64,000 nucleotides of DNA from Variibacter gotjawalensis (GTDB lineage: Bacteria > Pseudomonadota > Alphaproteobacteria > Rhizobiales > Xanthobacteraceae), in NCBI RefSeq assembly GCF_002355335.1, contig NZ_AP014946.1, positions 3,301,501 through 3,365,500 of the forward strand, written 5' to 3'. The position numbers and the translations under genes were made by a program. Position 1 is the first letter of the stretch. Each line of letters opens with the position of its first letter. Below, in pieces: positions 8,944 through 20,398 of the stretch. The notes under the pieces are model-generated. The model did not search any database, was not told the DNA's origin, and worked only from the letters and a program-made list of their open reading frames with translations.

Positions 8944-9234
8944 GTGTCGCGTTATGTTGTGTGGGTCGAGTTCGACATCGATCCGGAAAAATTCGCTGCG
9001 TTCATGCCGCTGATGGAGACAAACGCCAAGGCGTCATTCAACGATGAGGTCGGCTGCCAGCAGTTCGACCTCCTGCGTCCGGCCGACAAGCCGAACGCCG
9101 TCGCGCTGTACGAGATCTACGACGACAAGGCGGCGTTCGACGTGCATCTCAAATCGCCGCACTTCCTGAAATTCGCCGAAGCGACGAAAGACATGATCGT
9201 CGCCCGCCGCATCAGCACGTTCCACCTCGACTGA
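8944..9234 (+). CDS. antibiotic biosynthesis monooxygenase (ABM) domain protein
   Basis: 96 aa from GTG at 8944, preceded by GGGAGAG at good spacing. The single domain matches the dimeric alpha/beta ABM fold: a first strand YVVWVEFDIDPEKFAAF, the central CQQFDLLRPADKP, then LYEIYDDKAAFDVHLKSPHF. Members oxidise quinones or simply bind small ligands. It starts 22 bases after the HdeD-like gene on the same strand, so the two probably form an operon. Confidence 0.85.
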   Translation: MSRYVVWVEFDIDPEKFAAFMPLMETNAKASFNDEVGCQQFDLLRPADKPNAVALYEIYDDKAAFDVHLKSPHFLKFAEATKDMIVARRISTFHLD

Positions 9235-9237
9235 CGT

Positions 9238-9795
9238 TCAAGAACGCGGACGCGCCAGCGCGAGCAGTTCTTCGACGACGGTGTCGACCTCGCGAGCCGG
9301 AAGCTTTCGGCTCGTCAGCGTACCGCCGAGATACGTCCAGTAGAAAATCGCGGCGAGCGCTTTTGCGCGTGCAGGATCGACGCCCTGCTCTTCCAGCAAT
9401 TTGACGATCGTACCGCGGCGGCGGCGATCGACCGCCGCAACGGCTTTCGCTGCCGCCTCGTCATGCGCCGCCCATGCGCGCATCGCCGGCTCAGCCGCGG
9501 CGTCCGAATGCAGCGCGCCGCGCAGCAGCCATTCGAGCCGCGCGCGGCCGGCCGGTTGCTTCTGCAATTCGGTGATGACAACTTCGGTGGCTCGATCACG
9601 CCAATGCTTAATCACGGCATGATGAAACGCCGCGATGTCGCTGAAATGCCAATAAAAACTTCCGCGCGACACGTTGAGCCGCTTGGCCAGAACGTCTGCC
9701 TTCAACGCCCCGTAACCTTCGGTGCGTAATGCCGAATAGCCGGCCTTGATCCAATCCGCCGCGCCAAGTTTTTCGTTCATCCTAATATCGACCAT
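9238..9795 (-). CDS. TetR family transcriptional regulator
   Basis: 185 aa. The N-terminal helix-turn-helix reads LKADVLAKRLNVSRGSFYWHF, the TetR signature with recognition helix SRGSFYWHF. The C-terminal ligand domain is not classifiable. Two copies of an 18-bp palindrome lie just upstream, in the divergent promoter shared with the small membrane protein gene at 9865. This is the usual autoregulatory arrangement. The start could be ATG at 9795 or ATG at 9780; with the longer form, the first operator covers the start codon. Confidence 0.93.
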   Translation of the reverse strand: MVDIRMNEKLGAADWIKAGYSALRTEGYGALKADVLAKRLNVSRGSFYWHFSDIAAFHHAVIKHWRDRATEVVITELQKQPAGRARLEWLLRGALHSDAAAEPAMRAWAAHDEAAAKAVAAVDRRRRGTIVKLLEEQGVDPARAKALAAIFYWTYLGGTLTSRKLPAREVDTVVEELLALARPRS

Positions 9796-9809
9796 ACACT
9801 ACTGTATTG
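9792..9809. promoter_or_regulatory. putative TetR operator, copy 1
   Basis: CCATACACTACTGTATTG: inverted repeat CCATACA / TGTATTG with one mismatch. It matches copy 2 at 16 of 18 positions and abuts the start of the TetR gene. Confidence 0.7.
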
Positions 9810-9837
9810 ACTCAGCTGACCGGCCAAGACATCATCG

Positions 9838-9855
9838 CCATACATTACTGTATGG
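9838..9855. promoter_or_regulatory. putative TetR operator, copy 2
   Basis: CCATACATTACTGTATGG: perfect 7-bp arms separated by four bases, placed 46 bp (start to start) from copy 1 and ending nine bases before the ATG of the membrane protein gene at 9865. Confidence 0.72.
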
Positions 9856-9864
9856 AGCTAGAAG

Positions 9865-10221
9865 ATGCAAAGCGTGATGATCCAATGCGCCGGCGGCTTG
9901 GCAATGCTCGTTGCCGTCATCCACGGCATCGTCAGCGAAACGCGTGTCTTCGCAAGCGCAACGGTCGAACCCGCGCGCTGGCGCCGCCTGGTCCATCTCG
10001 TCTGGCACGCCTCGACGGTGGATTGGCTGGCCTACGGCGCGCTTTTGGTCGCAACACCCATGCTGCTGCCGGCGAGCGCGCGCCCTGCCCTCGTCATCGT
10101 CGGCGTCATCATTTACGGCTATGCCGCCGCCGCGAATGCGATCGCCACCAACGGTAAGCATTTCGGCTGGATGCTGCTCGCCGTCGTCGTCGCCCTGCTG
10201 CTCGGCAGTCTCTTCGTTTAA
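9865..10221 (+). CDS. small integral membrane protein, probable TetR target
   Basis: 118 aa with about four predicted membrane spans and conserved-looking His, Arg and Trp residues near membrane edges (AVIHGIVSETRVF, VHLVWHASTVDWL). I recognise no named family. The gene is divergent from the TetR gene, and operator copy 2 lies immediately upstream, so it is the likely regulated target, perhaps a membrane stress or efflux-related factor. Its TAA stop interlocks with the otnI stop. Confidence 0.8.
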   Translation: MQSVMIQCAGGLAMLVAVIHGIVSETRVFASATVEPARWRRLVHLVWHASTVDWLAYGALLVATPMLLPASARPALVIVGVIIYGYAAAANAIATNGKHFGWMLLAVVVALLLGSLFV

Positions 10222-10985
10222 CCCGCAGCCTTCATCCAGCCGAGCCCCGCGTCGGTCGTGCCGCGCGGCTTGTATTCGGCCCCGACCCAACCGTCGTACT
10301 TCAGCGCATCCAGTTCGGCATAGATCACCTGATAGTTGATCTCGCCCTCGTCCGGCTCGGCGCGCGACGGCACGGCCGCAATCTGCACATGCCCGATCAG
10401 CGGCATGAACTTGCGCAGCTTGGTCAGCACGTCCCCCTCGCTGACACCGACATGATAGACGTCGAACATGATTTTCACGTTCGGCTTGCCGGTCATCTCG
10501 ATGATCTCAGCCTTACGCGCGATCGTGTGATAGAAATAGCCCGGTGCATCCCGCGGGTTAAGCCCTTCAAGCAGCAGCGTCAGCTCCGGCGCTTTCTCGG
10601 ACGCCTCGCGCAAGTTCTTCACGAACGTCTCGGCGCCTTTCGCGGCCTCAGCCGGCGGCAGGTTGCCGGCCATGCAGTGGATCGCGGTCGCGCCTGCTTC
10701 GCGCGCCCACGCGACGGATTGATCGACGAACGCCTGAAACTCCTTCTCGCGCCCCGCAACCGCGCCGAGCCCGCGCTCGCCTTTCGCGGCATCGCCCGGC
10801 GAAGTATTGATGCCGAGCAACTTCACGCCCGCTTTCGCGCACGCCGCCTTCACCTCGGCGGCCGGCGTGTCGTAAGGCCAATGCAACTCGACAGCCTTGA
10901 ACCCGGCCGCGCCCGCCGCCGCGATGCGTTCGAGCAGCGGACGATCCGGCCAGAGAAATCCGAGATTGGCTGAGAATTTCGGCAT
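10218..10985 (-). CDS. otnI: 2-oxo-tetronate isomerase (hydroxypyruvate isomerase family)
   Basis: 255 aa xylose-isomerase-like TIM barrel: FLWPDRPLLERIAAAGAAGF, HCMAGNLPPAE, LLLEGLNPRDAPGYF and IMFDVYHVG, with the Glu, Asp and His ligands of the metal site. Alone this would be called hydroxypyruvate isomerase; downstream of otnK and otnC it is better assigned as OtnI, which interconverts 2-oxo- and 3-oxo-tetronate. Last gene of the otnK-otnC-otnI run, 15 bases after otnC. Its stop interlocks with the convergent gene at 9865. Confidence 0.88.
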   Translation of the reverse strand: MPKFSANLGFLWPDRPLLERIAAAGAAGFKAVELHWPYDTPAAEVKAACAKAGVKLLGINTSPGDAAKGERGLGAVAGREKEFQAFVDQSVAWAREAGATAIHCMAGNLPPAEAAKGAETFVKNLREASEKAPELTLLLEGLNPRDAPGYFYHTIARKAEIIEMTGKPNVKIMFDVYHVGVSEGDVLTKLRKFMPLIGHVQIAAVPSRAEPDEGEINYQVIYAELDALKYDGWVGAEYKPRGTTDAGLGWMKAAG

Positions 10986-11000
10986 CGGCGTTGGTCCCGA

Positions 11001-11636
11001 TTATTTGAGTTTGAAACTGGCGTTGAGATCGGCAATCGCCTCGGCCGGCAGGTGCCGCACGTTGAGCCCGCGCGCGAGGATCACGAGCTTCGCGGTTTCC
11101 TCGAGTTCTTCCGCCGCGAATACTGCGGCCTCGAGCGACGGCCCCGCGACGACCGGCCCGTGATTACCGAGCAGGATCGCCGCATGCTCCGGCGCCTTGT
11201 CGCGAATGTAAGGTGCGACCTCCGGCGATCCCGGTTTCGTATACGGCACGATCGGCACGCGTCCGACGCGCATCACGACATACGGCGTGATCGGCGGGAT
11301 CGCGTCGTTAGGGTCGGCATCGGCGAGACACGACAGCAGCGTCGCGTAGGTCGAATGCAGATGCACGACGGCCTTCGCCTGCGGCCTCGCCTCGTAAAAC
11401 GCAAAGTGCAGCGGCAATTCTTTCGTCGGCGCAGCGCCCGAAACGTGCTTGCCATCGGGCGCAAGTTTGGAAATGCGTGAAGCTTCAAGAAACCCGAGAC
11501 ACGAATTCGTCGGCGTTACCAGAAAGCCGTCGTCGAGCTTCACCGAGATGTTGCCGGACGATCCCGCCGTGAGCCCGCGCTCGAACAGCGAGCGCCCCCA
11601 CTTCACCAGCGCATCGCGTACCGCCTGCTCGCTCAT
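11001..11636 (-). CDS. otnC: 3-oxo-tetronate 4-phosphate decarboxylase (class II aldolase family)
   Basis: 211 aa class II aldolase/adducin fold. The zinc-binding His pair appears in VVHLHSTYATLLS and a third His in ILLGNHGPVVAG; GLTAGSSGNISVKLDDGF forms the phosphate-binding loop. In the Otn pathway it decarboxylates 3-oxo-tetronate 4-phosphate to dihydroxyacetone phosphate and CO2. Its ATG overlaps the otnK stop in ATGA, so the two are translationally coupled. Confidence 0.9.
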   Translation of the reverse strand: MSEQAVRDALVKWGRSLFERGLTAGSSGNISVKLDDGFLVTPTNSCLGFLEASRISKLAPDGKHVSGAAPTKELPLHFAFYEARPQAKAVVHLHSTYATLLSCLADADPNDAIPPITPYVVMRVGRVPIVPYTKPGSPEVAPYIRDKAPEHAAILLGNHGPVVAGPSLEAAVFAAEELEETAKLVILARGLNVRHLPAEAIADLNASFKLK

Positions 11637-12886
11637 GCTTTGCCCAACACGCCGAGCGCGTCGTCATAAAAATCGGTACCGCCGAAATTGCCGGATTTCA
11701 GCGCAAGGCGCAGCCCGCGCTCTCCGGTTTCCGCCAGCGCCGGCACCCCCGGCGCGATCTCGGGTCCGATCGCGAATGCATCGATCTCCAGCGCGGTGAC
11801 GACAGCACCCGACGTTTCGCCGCCGCCCACGACGATCCGGCGAGCCCCCGCATGCGCTAACCGCACCGCAAGCTCGCCGAAGAAATCCTCGATCGCTTCC
11901 GCGATCTTCTCGCGCCCGTAGCGTTTCTGTGCGTCGCCGACTTCCGCCGGATCGGCGGTGGTGTAGATCATCGGCTGATGCGCGAGGCGCTGCATTGCTT
12001 CCGTGAACGCACGATCGACCGACATCGCGCCGCTCATCAACTCATCCGGCGCAACGTGAATGCCCGGATGTTTCGCCGTGTAGGCGACGACCTGCGCACG
12101 CGATTGGTTGGAACAGCTCCCCGACAACACAACGCCCGGCCCGCTCGTCGCCGAAAACGCCGATCCTTGTGCGCCGAGCTTTCCGGCCTTGCGAAAATTC
12201 TCCGGCAACCCGAGAGCAATGCCAGAACCACCCGTCACCAGCTTGTGGCCCGTGATCGCGCTGCCTATCGCCAGCAGATCCTCATCTGCCACCGCATCTA
12301 CCACAGCGAGCCGTGTACCCTCGCCCGCGAGTTTATCGAGCGTGGTTTTGATCGCTGCACTGCCCTGTCGCACCGTCGAATACGGTACAAGTCCGACCTC
12401 GCCCTTCGTCTGATAACGTAGCCACCGCTGAATGTTCGGGTCGGTCATCGGCGTCAGCGGATGTTTCTCCATTCCGGACTCCGAAAGCAATTTTCCGAGC
12501 ACGAAGAGATGCCCGTCGAACAGCGTGCGTCCGGTCGCCGGAAACACCGGACAGACGACCGCGATCGGCGCTTTCATCTTGTCGAGTAGCGCTTCCGCGA
12601 CTGGACCGATGTTGCCTTCTTTCGTCGAGTCGAATGTCGAACAGTATTTGAACAGGATCTGCTCGCAGCCTTGCGCGAGCAGCCAATCGAGCGCTTCGAT
12701 CGATTGCGCGACCGCATCTTTCACGGCGATCGAACGCGTTTTGAGCGCAACGACTCCGGCATCGCACGCGATCCCCTTCTCGCGCGGCACGCCGACGAAC
12801 TGCACGGTTTTCATCCCGCCCTTCGCGAGTGTGTTCGCAAGATCGCTCGCGCCCGTGAAATCATCCGCGATTGCGCCCAGCAGCAT
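11633..12886 (-). CDS. otnK: 3-oxo-tetronate kinase (four-carbon acid sugar kinase, DUF1537)
   Basis: 417 aa from ATG at 12886. The N-terminal domain begins LLGAIADDFTGASDLANTLA, the D-D-x-T-G-A motif of four-carbon acid sugar kinases. The C-terminal nucleotide-binding domain contains VLSGSCSNQSRAQV and RRIVVGGGETSGAVVTAL. It phosphorylates 3-oxo-tetronate for OtnC. First gene of the otnK-otnC-otnI operon. The 4-hydroxy acid dehydrogenase (LtnD/DenD) and regulator often found with these genes are not adjacent. Confidence 0.92.
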   Translation of the reverse strand: MLLGAIADDFTGASDLANTLAKGGMKTVQFVGVPREKGIACDAGVVALKTRSIAVKDAVAQSIEALDWLLAQGCEQILFKYCSTFDSTKEGNIGPVAEALLDKMKAPIAVVCPVFPATGRTLFDGHLFVLGKLLSESGMEKHPLTPMTDPNIQRWLRYQTKGEVGLVPYSTVRQGSAAIKTTLDKLAGEGTRLAVVDAVADEDLLAIGSAITGHKLVTGGSGIALGLPENFRKAGKLGAQGSAFSATSGPGVVLSGSCSNQSRAQVVAYTAKHPGIHVAPDELMSGAMSVDRAFTEAMQRLAHQPMIYTTADPAEVGDAQKRYGREKIAEAIEDFFGELAVRLAHAGARRIVVGGGETSGAVVTALEIDAFAIGPEIAPGVPALAETGERGLRLALKSGNFGGTDFYDDALGVLGKA

Positions 12887-13073
12887 TTCCGGCCCTTCGT
12901 TCGTTGCACCGCAACGTGTGCGGCGTGTTGATGAATTCTTGGCACAGTCCAGGTGCCATGTGCAACGCAGCGACTGCAAATCATTACATTTTGGCAATTC
13001 ATTCTGCGTTCACGGCGCGTCTTCTAGAGTCGCCGACAGCTCAAGTTGATGAGCACTTGGTAGGAGATACGAA

Positions 13074-13286
13074 ATGAAGAAGACACTGATCGCTCTTGGT
13101 GGCGCCGCTCTGCTCAGCTTGCCGATGCTCGCCGCTCCGGCGTCCGCGCATGCCGTGCACGGGATCACGGTTACGAAGCGCGTCGATGTCGACACGTCGG
13201 CGCGCCGGCGTCACTGCCACGTTCGTAAGGTGGTGAAGTTCCGTCATGGTCGCAAGATCGTGAACACGACTCGCGTCTGCCACTAA
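13074..13286 (+). CDS. small exported basic protein
   Basis: 70 aa. Clear signal peptide (cleavage in APASAHA, about residue 26); the mature peptide of about 44 residues is very basic (clustered R, K and H) with two cysteines. A good ribosome binding site (TAGGAGA) precedes the ATG and a strong terminator follows, so it is likely a real, separately transcribed gene. No family recognised. Confidence 0.75.
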   Translation: MKKTLIALGGAALLSLPMLAAPASAHAVHGITVTKRVDVDTSARRRHCHVRKVVKFRHGRKIVNTTRVCH

Positions 13287-13325
13287 ACGTCTGCCACTGA
13301 GTGGACTCACTCTCCAGGTGAGAAG

Positions 13326-13353
13326 CGCGGCGATCGAAAGGTCGCCGCGTTTT
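13326..13353 (+). terminator. Rho-independent terminator after the small basic protein
   Basis: Stem CGCGGCGA / TCGCCGCG (13326-13333 and 13342-13349), 8-base loop, then TTTTC on the plus strand. Confidence 0.82.
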
Positions 13354-13355
13354 CA

Positions 13356-13706
13356 TTAGCGCTTCGCGACGACGAGCCCCTTCGCGTCGGTCCCTTCGGG
13401 TCCATAGAGCCTTGTCATCGAGCCGCAGATATCGTCCTCGCTGCGTCCCTGGATGCGCTTGCGATGGAAGATCGCGCGCTCCTCGACGTATTTCATCACG
13501 GCGGGGTCAGAGATCGGCATGTTGAAGCGAATGCCGATCAGATTGACCATGCGCTCGTTGATCACGTAACGCGTACACACCTGCACGCCGGCGAAAGCCT
13601 GCGCGATTTTCTCCATCGCGTTACGCTGCGGTTCGGAGAAATTCTGCGCGAATGCGACGCTCGCCGTCGCCAGCAAGACCGTAAACGTGGTGAGCAGTTT
13701 GCGCAT
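13356..13706 (-). CDS. small exported protein of unknown function
   Basis: 116 aa starting MRKLLTTFTVLLATASVAFA, a signal peptide with cleavage near residue 20. Mature part about 96 aa with two cysteines (QVCTRYV and DDICGSM). The start at 13706 is chosen because of the signal peptide; the open frame extends far upstream only as antisense of the transporter gene. No family recognised. Confidence 0.75.
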   Translation of the reverse strand: MRKLLTTFTVLLATASVAFAQNFSEPQRNAMEKIAQAFAGVQVCTRYVINERMVNLIGIRFNMPISDPAVMKYVEERAIFHRKRIQGRSEDDICGSMTRLYGPEGTDAKGLVVAKR

Positions 13707-13768
13707 GATGCGTCCTTGTTGATGCCTCACCAGGGGATACGGGAAACGCAGCGCGATCCGGACACGGC

Positions 13769-14968
13769 TCATCGCCAGCGCAGTACGACCGCGAACGCGA
13801 CCCCTATCACCAAACCCCAAAACGCCGAGCCGACCCCAAAAATCGAAAGCCCGGACGCCGTCGTCAACAGCGTTGCCATCGCGGGCAAGCGCATCGTCTC
13901 GTCGCCGAGCGCTGCGTTGAGCGCGCCGCCGAACGATCCAAGCAGCGCCAGTCCCGCAACAGCGAGGATCAGCACGGGCGGCGATCCGAGCATTACCGAA
14001 ACCGTGATCGCCGAGAACAAGCCGAGCGTCATGTAACCGACGCCCGCCATGATGCCGGCGATGTAACGCCTTGCCGGATCGGGATGCGCATCCGGCCCCG
14101 CGCACATCGCGGCCGTGATCGCCGCGAAGTTGATCGTCGGTGCCCCGCCGAGCGCTGTGCCGGCGGAGGCAAGACCGGTCGCCATCAAAATCTTCCCGGC
14201 ATTCGGCTGATAGCCGAAGGTGTGCAGCACAGTGATGCCCGGAATATTCTGCGACGCCATCGTCACGAGGTACAGCGGCAGCGCAATTGAGATCAGCGCG
14301 TCGAGCGCGAAGACCGGCGCGACGAACTCAACATGCGGCAACACCTGTGCGGGCATCGCGGCACCACCGGACGTTAACGCCGTCGCCACCAACGCGACGA
14401 CCACCGCCACCGGCACCGCGTAAAGCTTCGCGACGCGGGTCATCACCAGAAACACGACCAGCACCGCGAGCGCGGTCAGCGGCACCTGCCCGAGCGCGAC
14501 GAAAGGCGCGAGGCAGAACTTGAACAACACGCCCGCCAGCATCGCATTCGCAATAGGCTTCGGGATGCGCGCGACGAGCTCGCCGAGGGGTTTCCACACA
14601 CCCGTAACCGCTATAGCCAGCGCCGCCACGATGAAGGCGCCGACTGCTGCCGGAAATCCGCCCGCCATCGCGCCTGTCGTGGCGACGAGCGCGAGCCCCG
14701 GCGTCGTCCAAGCGATTGAAATGGGCATGCGCGTCGTCCAGCTTGCCCAGACGGCGACGAGCCCCTTCGCCAGCGAAACCAGGATGAGTCCGGAGATCAC
14801 CTGCTCGCGCGTCGCACCGACCGAGGTCAGCCCCTGCACGACAATCGCGACCGAACTGCCATAGCCGACGATCGCGACGATGAGACCCATCACAGCCGCT
14901 TGGGTCGACCAATCGGCCGCGAGGGAGCGCGGTTCTGCAACAGGCTGGTGCAAGTTCGGACTCGGCAA
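13769..14968 (-). CDS. benE: benzoate/H+ symporter family transporter (BenE type)
   Basis: About 399 aa, eleven to twelve hydrophobic segments. Family marks: AAVMGLIVAIVGYGSSVAIV, TTPGLALVATTGA, and a glycine-rich LGGAPTINFAAITAAMCAG. BenE proteins import benzoate with protons. No benzoate catabolic genes are nearby, so the real substrate is open. The start is uncertain: TTG at 14968 has GAGAGG at good spacing; GTG at 14998 is the alternative. It lies downstream of the SDR gene on the same strand, 47 bases apart. Confidence 0.85.
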   Translation of the reverse strand: MPSPNLHQPVAEPRSLAADWSTQAAVMGLIVAIVGYGSSVAIVVQGLTSVGATREQVISGLILVSLAKGLVAVWASWTTRMPISIAWTTPGLALVATTGAMAGGFPAAVGAFIVAALAIAVTGVWKPLGELVARIPKPIANAMLAGVLFKFCLAPFVALGQVPLTALAVLVVFLVMTRVAKLYAVPVAVVVALVATALTSGGAAMPAQVLPHVEFVAPVFALDALISIALPLYLVTMASQNIPGITVLHTFGYQPNAGKILMATGLASAGTALGGAPTINFAAITAAMCAGPDAHPDPARRYIAGIMAGVGYMTLGLFSAITVSVMLGSPPVLILAVAGLALLGSFGGALNAALGDETMRLPAMATLLTTASGLSIFGVGSAFWGLVIGVAFAVVLRWR

Positions 14969-15015
14969 TCGTTTCAGACCTCTCAGTATCGCGATCACCG
15001 GCGTAAGGACAGTGC

Positions 15016-15825
15016 CTACCCCACATTCACCAGCGCGCCGCCGTCGACCGGCAACGAAACGCCCGTGATGAAATTCGCCTCGTCCGAGGCAAGAAACAGC
15101 GCCGCATTGGCGACATCCCACGCCGTTCCCATCTTGCGGCGCAGCGGCACTTTCGCGTCGCGCGCGGCGGCGATCTCGTCACGGGTTTTACCGGCGTGAC
15201 GCGCACGGGTGTCCACCGCCATCGGCGTATCCATCAAGCCCGGCAGGATCACATTGGCGCGCACGCCATGCTCGGCGTTATGGATGGCGAGCTGCTGAAT
15301 GTACGCGACCATCGCGGCCTTCGTCGCCTTGTAGGTGACGTAAGGATAAACCTCCCACGCCGCGACCGAAGATATACCGAGGATGACGCCGCTCTGTTGC
15401 TTCCGCATCACCGGGAGCGCATGCTTTGCGGCGAGCACCATGCCGCGCAGGTTGATCGCGACGACACGATCGAACGCTTCCACGGTGATCTCGGTCGGCG
15501 AGGCATCGCCGCCGCCGAGGCTGACGCCAACGTTGTAGTGCAGCACGTCGATGCGGCCATATGTGTCCGCCGCATGCTTTACCATCGCTTGCATGGAGGC
15601 TTCCGTCATCACGTCGGCTTCGAGTGCGGCCGCTTTGCCGGCGCCCTTTGCTTCCTTTGCGACCCACGCGACCGTCTCCTCGGCCGACTTGAGGTCGCGG
15701 TCGGCGCACAGCACCGTCGCACCCTCTTGCGCAAAACGGATCGCCGTCGCGCGCCCGTTGCCCATGCCGGTGCCCGGCCCCTGGCCCGCACCGATGATGA
15801 CCGCGATCTTATCTTTCAGGCGCAT
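15016..15825 (-). CDS. short-chain dehydrogenase/reductase
   Basis: 269 aa Rossmann-fold SDR. The cofactor loop IIGAGQGPGTGMGNGRA is longer than the usual TGxxxGxG; the Asp in CADRDL suggests NAD preference. Catalytic residues: Ser in GISSVAAWEVYPYVTYKATK, with the Y-x-x-x-K pair YKATK preceded by the tyrosine. A C-terminal DGGAL closes the substrate pocket. Substrate unknown; the adjacent BenE transporter suggests a role with an imported acid. Confidence 0.88.
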   Translation of the reverse strand: MRLKDKIAVIIGAGQGPGTGMGNGRATAIRFAQEGATVLCADRDLKSAEETVAWVAKEAKGAGKAAALEADVMTEASMQAMVKHAADTYGRIDVLHYNVGVSLGGGDASPTEITVEAFDRVVAINLRGMVLAAKHALPVMRKQQSGVILGISSVAAWEVYPYVTYKATKAAMVAYIQQLAIHNAEHGVRANVILPGLMDTPMAVDTRARHAGKTRDEIAAARDAKVPLRRKMGTAWDVANAALFLASDEANFITGVSLPVDGGALVNVG

Positions 15826-15880
15826 GGATCCTCCGTGGCCGCTTCATCGCGGCGCTTCGTTTTCATTTTCGGAAAGTGTC

Positions 15881-17200
15881 TTACCGCTGCAGCGAGGCGA
15901 GCGGAACCGCGATTGCTATGCGCGCACCAGCGGGCTGCCAATCGAAGTCGATTGCGCCGCCGTTATTACGTACGGTTCGCTCCACCAGCGTCGAACCGAA
16001 ACCCTTGCGCGTCGGCTTGATGCTGATCGCGGGTCCGCCGCTTTCTTGCCAGCTAAGCTGGATCACGCCGTCGACGACATTCCACTCGACGGAAACTTCG
16101 CCGCGCTCCGCGCCGAGAGCGCCGTATTTCGCCGAGTTCGTTGCCAGCTCGTGAAACACGAGCGCAATGGCGTTGGTCGAGTTGTCGCCAAGCTTGACCT
16201 CAGGTCCGGCAACACGGCCGCTGTGGCCATACGGTTTCAGGATCGACACGATCAGTGCGCTCAGCTCCGCGCCGCTGCGCTCGACACCATCCGGATCGAA
16301 CGAGCGATGCACGAGCGCATTCGCGTCGGCGAGCGCATGCAGGCGTCCGGAGAGATTCTTTGCCATCTCGGCGGGCGTCGTCGCGCCGCGCGCGCTTGCC
16401 CGCACCATGCCGTCCGCAATCGCAAAGAGGTTTTTGACGCGATGACCCATCTCCTCCGTCAGAGTTTCCTGCTGCTCGAGCGCACGCGTGAGATTGCGTT
16501 CAGTCTGGATCACCTGCAGCGCGATGCCGGAGAAGACGGCGAGCTCGGTCAGAATACGCGCGTCGCCGTCGTTCAACGCTTTGCCGGCGCGCGCGATAAC
16601 CCACAATGTGCCGAGCTGGATTTTGCCGTTCATCAGGAGCGGCACTAGCAACACCTCCGGCACGACGAGGTCAGCCTCGCGGATCCAGGCGTATTCTCGC
16701 TCCGGATGCTGCATCAAAATCGGCCGCGCTTGGTCGAGACAAACACCGCATGGGCTGTCGTAGCGCGGCGTCGTCGCGCCCTCAAACACTTGGAACTTTC
16801 CGGCCAGCGCCATCCAGCGGAACGTTTCGGTCGCGGGCTCGAGCAGACTGATGCCGGCGGACTCCGCGTCGCAGATGCGCATCGCGAGTTCGACGAGGCG
16901 CGGCAGCACCTCGGACGGATTATCCGCCATCAGGTGCGCAAGCTCCCGCAGCGCGACCTTTTCCTGGACGTAGTCAGGCTTTCCCGGACCGCGATGCTGC
17001 AGCCTCTCGGTTATGATCAATTCCGCTGCTTCGGCCGGCACCGCCGCCCCCGTTATTCTCGTTCTGGGTCGCCACCCCGCGCCGAAAGCGCTGCCTAAGT
17101 CTATGCGAAGCCGCCCATTCTCGCCATCACGGAGATGCCGGTATCTGGACGACGCCGACGCTCCCAGCGCCAGACTGCTGACAGATTCTGGAGTGTCCAC
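15881..17200 (-). CDS. GAF-domain sensor histidine kinase, HWE/HisKA_2 type
   Basis: 439 aa if started at 17200. Residues about 85-235 form a GAF domain (DAESAGISLLEP, SPCGVCLDQARPILM). The phosphoacceptor box is at about residue 253: MGHRVKNLFAIADGMV. The ATP-binding N box reads HELATNSAKYGAL, and KGFGSTLVE forms the lid region. The H-R-V-K-N box and the H-E-L-x-T-N N box place it in the HWE family common in alphaproteobacteria, often in general stress or light signalling. No transmembrane segment, so cytoplasmic. No response regulator is adjacent. The start is uncertain: the first 60 residues look unconserved and TTG at 17020 is possible. Confidence 0.85.
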   Translation of the reverse strand: MDTPESVSSLALGASASSRYRHLRDGENGRLRIDLGSAFGAGWRPRTRITGAAVPAEAAELIITERLQHRGPGKPDYVQEKVALRELAHLMADNPSEVLPRLVELAMRICDAESAGISLLEPATETFRWMALAGKFQVFEGATTPRYDSPCGVCLDQARPILMQHPEREYAWIREADLVVPEVLLVPLLMNGKIQLGTLWVIARAGKALNDGDARILTELAVFSGIALQVIQTERNLTRALEQQETLTEEMGHRVKNLFAIADGMVRASARGATTPAEMAKNLSGRLHALADANALVHRSFDPDGVERSGAELSALIVSILKPYGHSGRVAGPEVKLGDNSTNAIALVFHELATNSAKYGALGAERGEVSVEWNVVDGVIQLSWQESGGPAISIKPTRKGFGSTLVERTVRNNGGAIDFDWQPAGARIAIAVPLASLQR

Positions 17201-17245
17201 AATTCAATCTGGCCATGCGCCGCGCGGGGCTGGCATACGGCTTGC

Positions 17246-17260
17246 GTTCTTCCTATGTTC
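17246..17260. promoter_or_regulatory. SOS box (LexA site) upstream of uvrA
   Basis: GTTC-TTCCTAT-GTTC, exact alphaproteobacterial LexA direct repeat with a 7-base spacer, 53 bases before the uvrA ATG. Confidence 0.85.
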
Positions 17261-17313
17261 GCTGAAGCTAGCTGGCGCGGCCGAGCGCCCCCAAGATTGC
17301 GGACAACAGAAGA

Positions 17314-20331
<3,018 letters not shown>

Positions 20332-20398
20332 GATAGATTTTTCTTTAAGAGAGAACTTCGGCCTCGTATCATCCTCCCAACAATCAGCGGAGGAAAGC

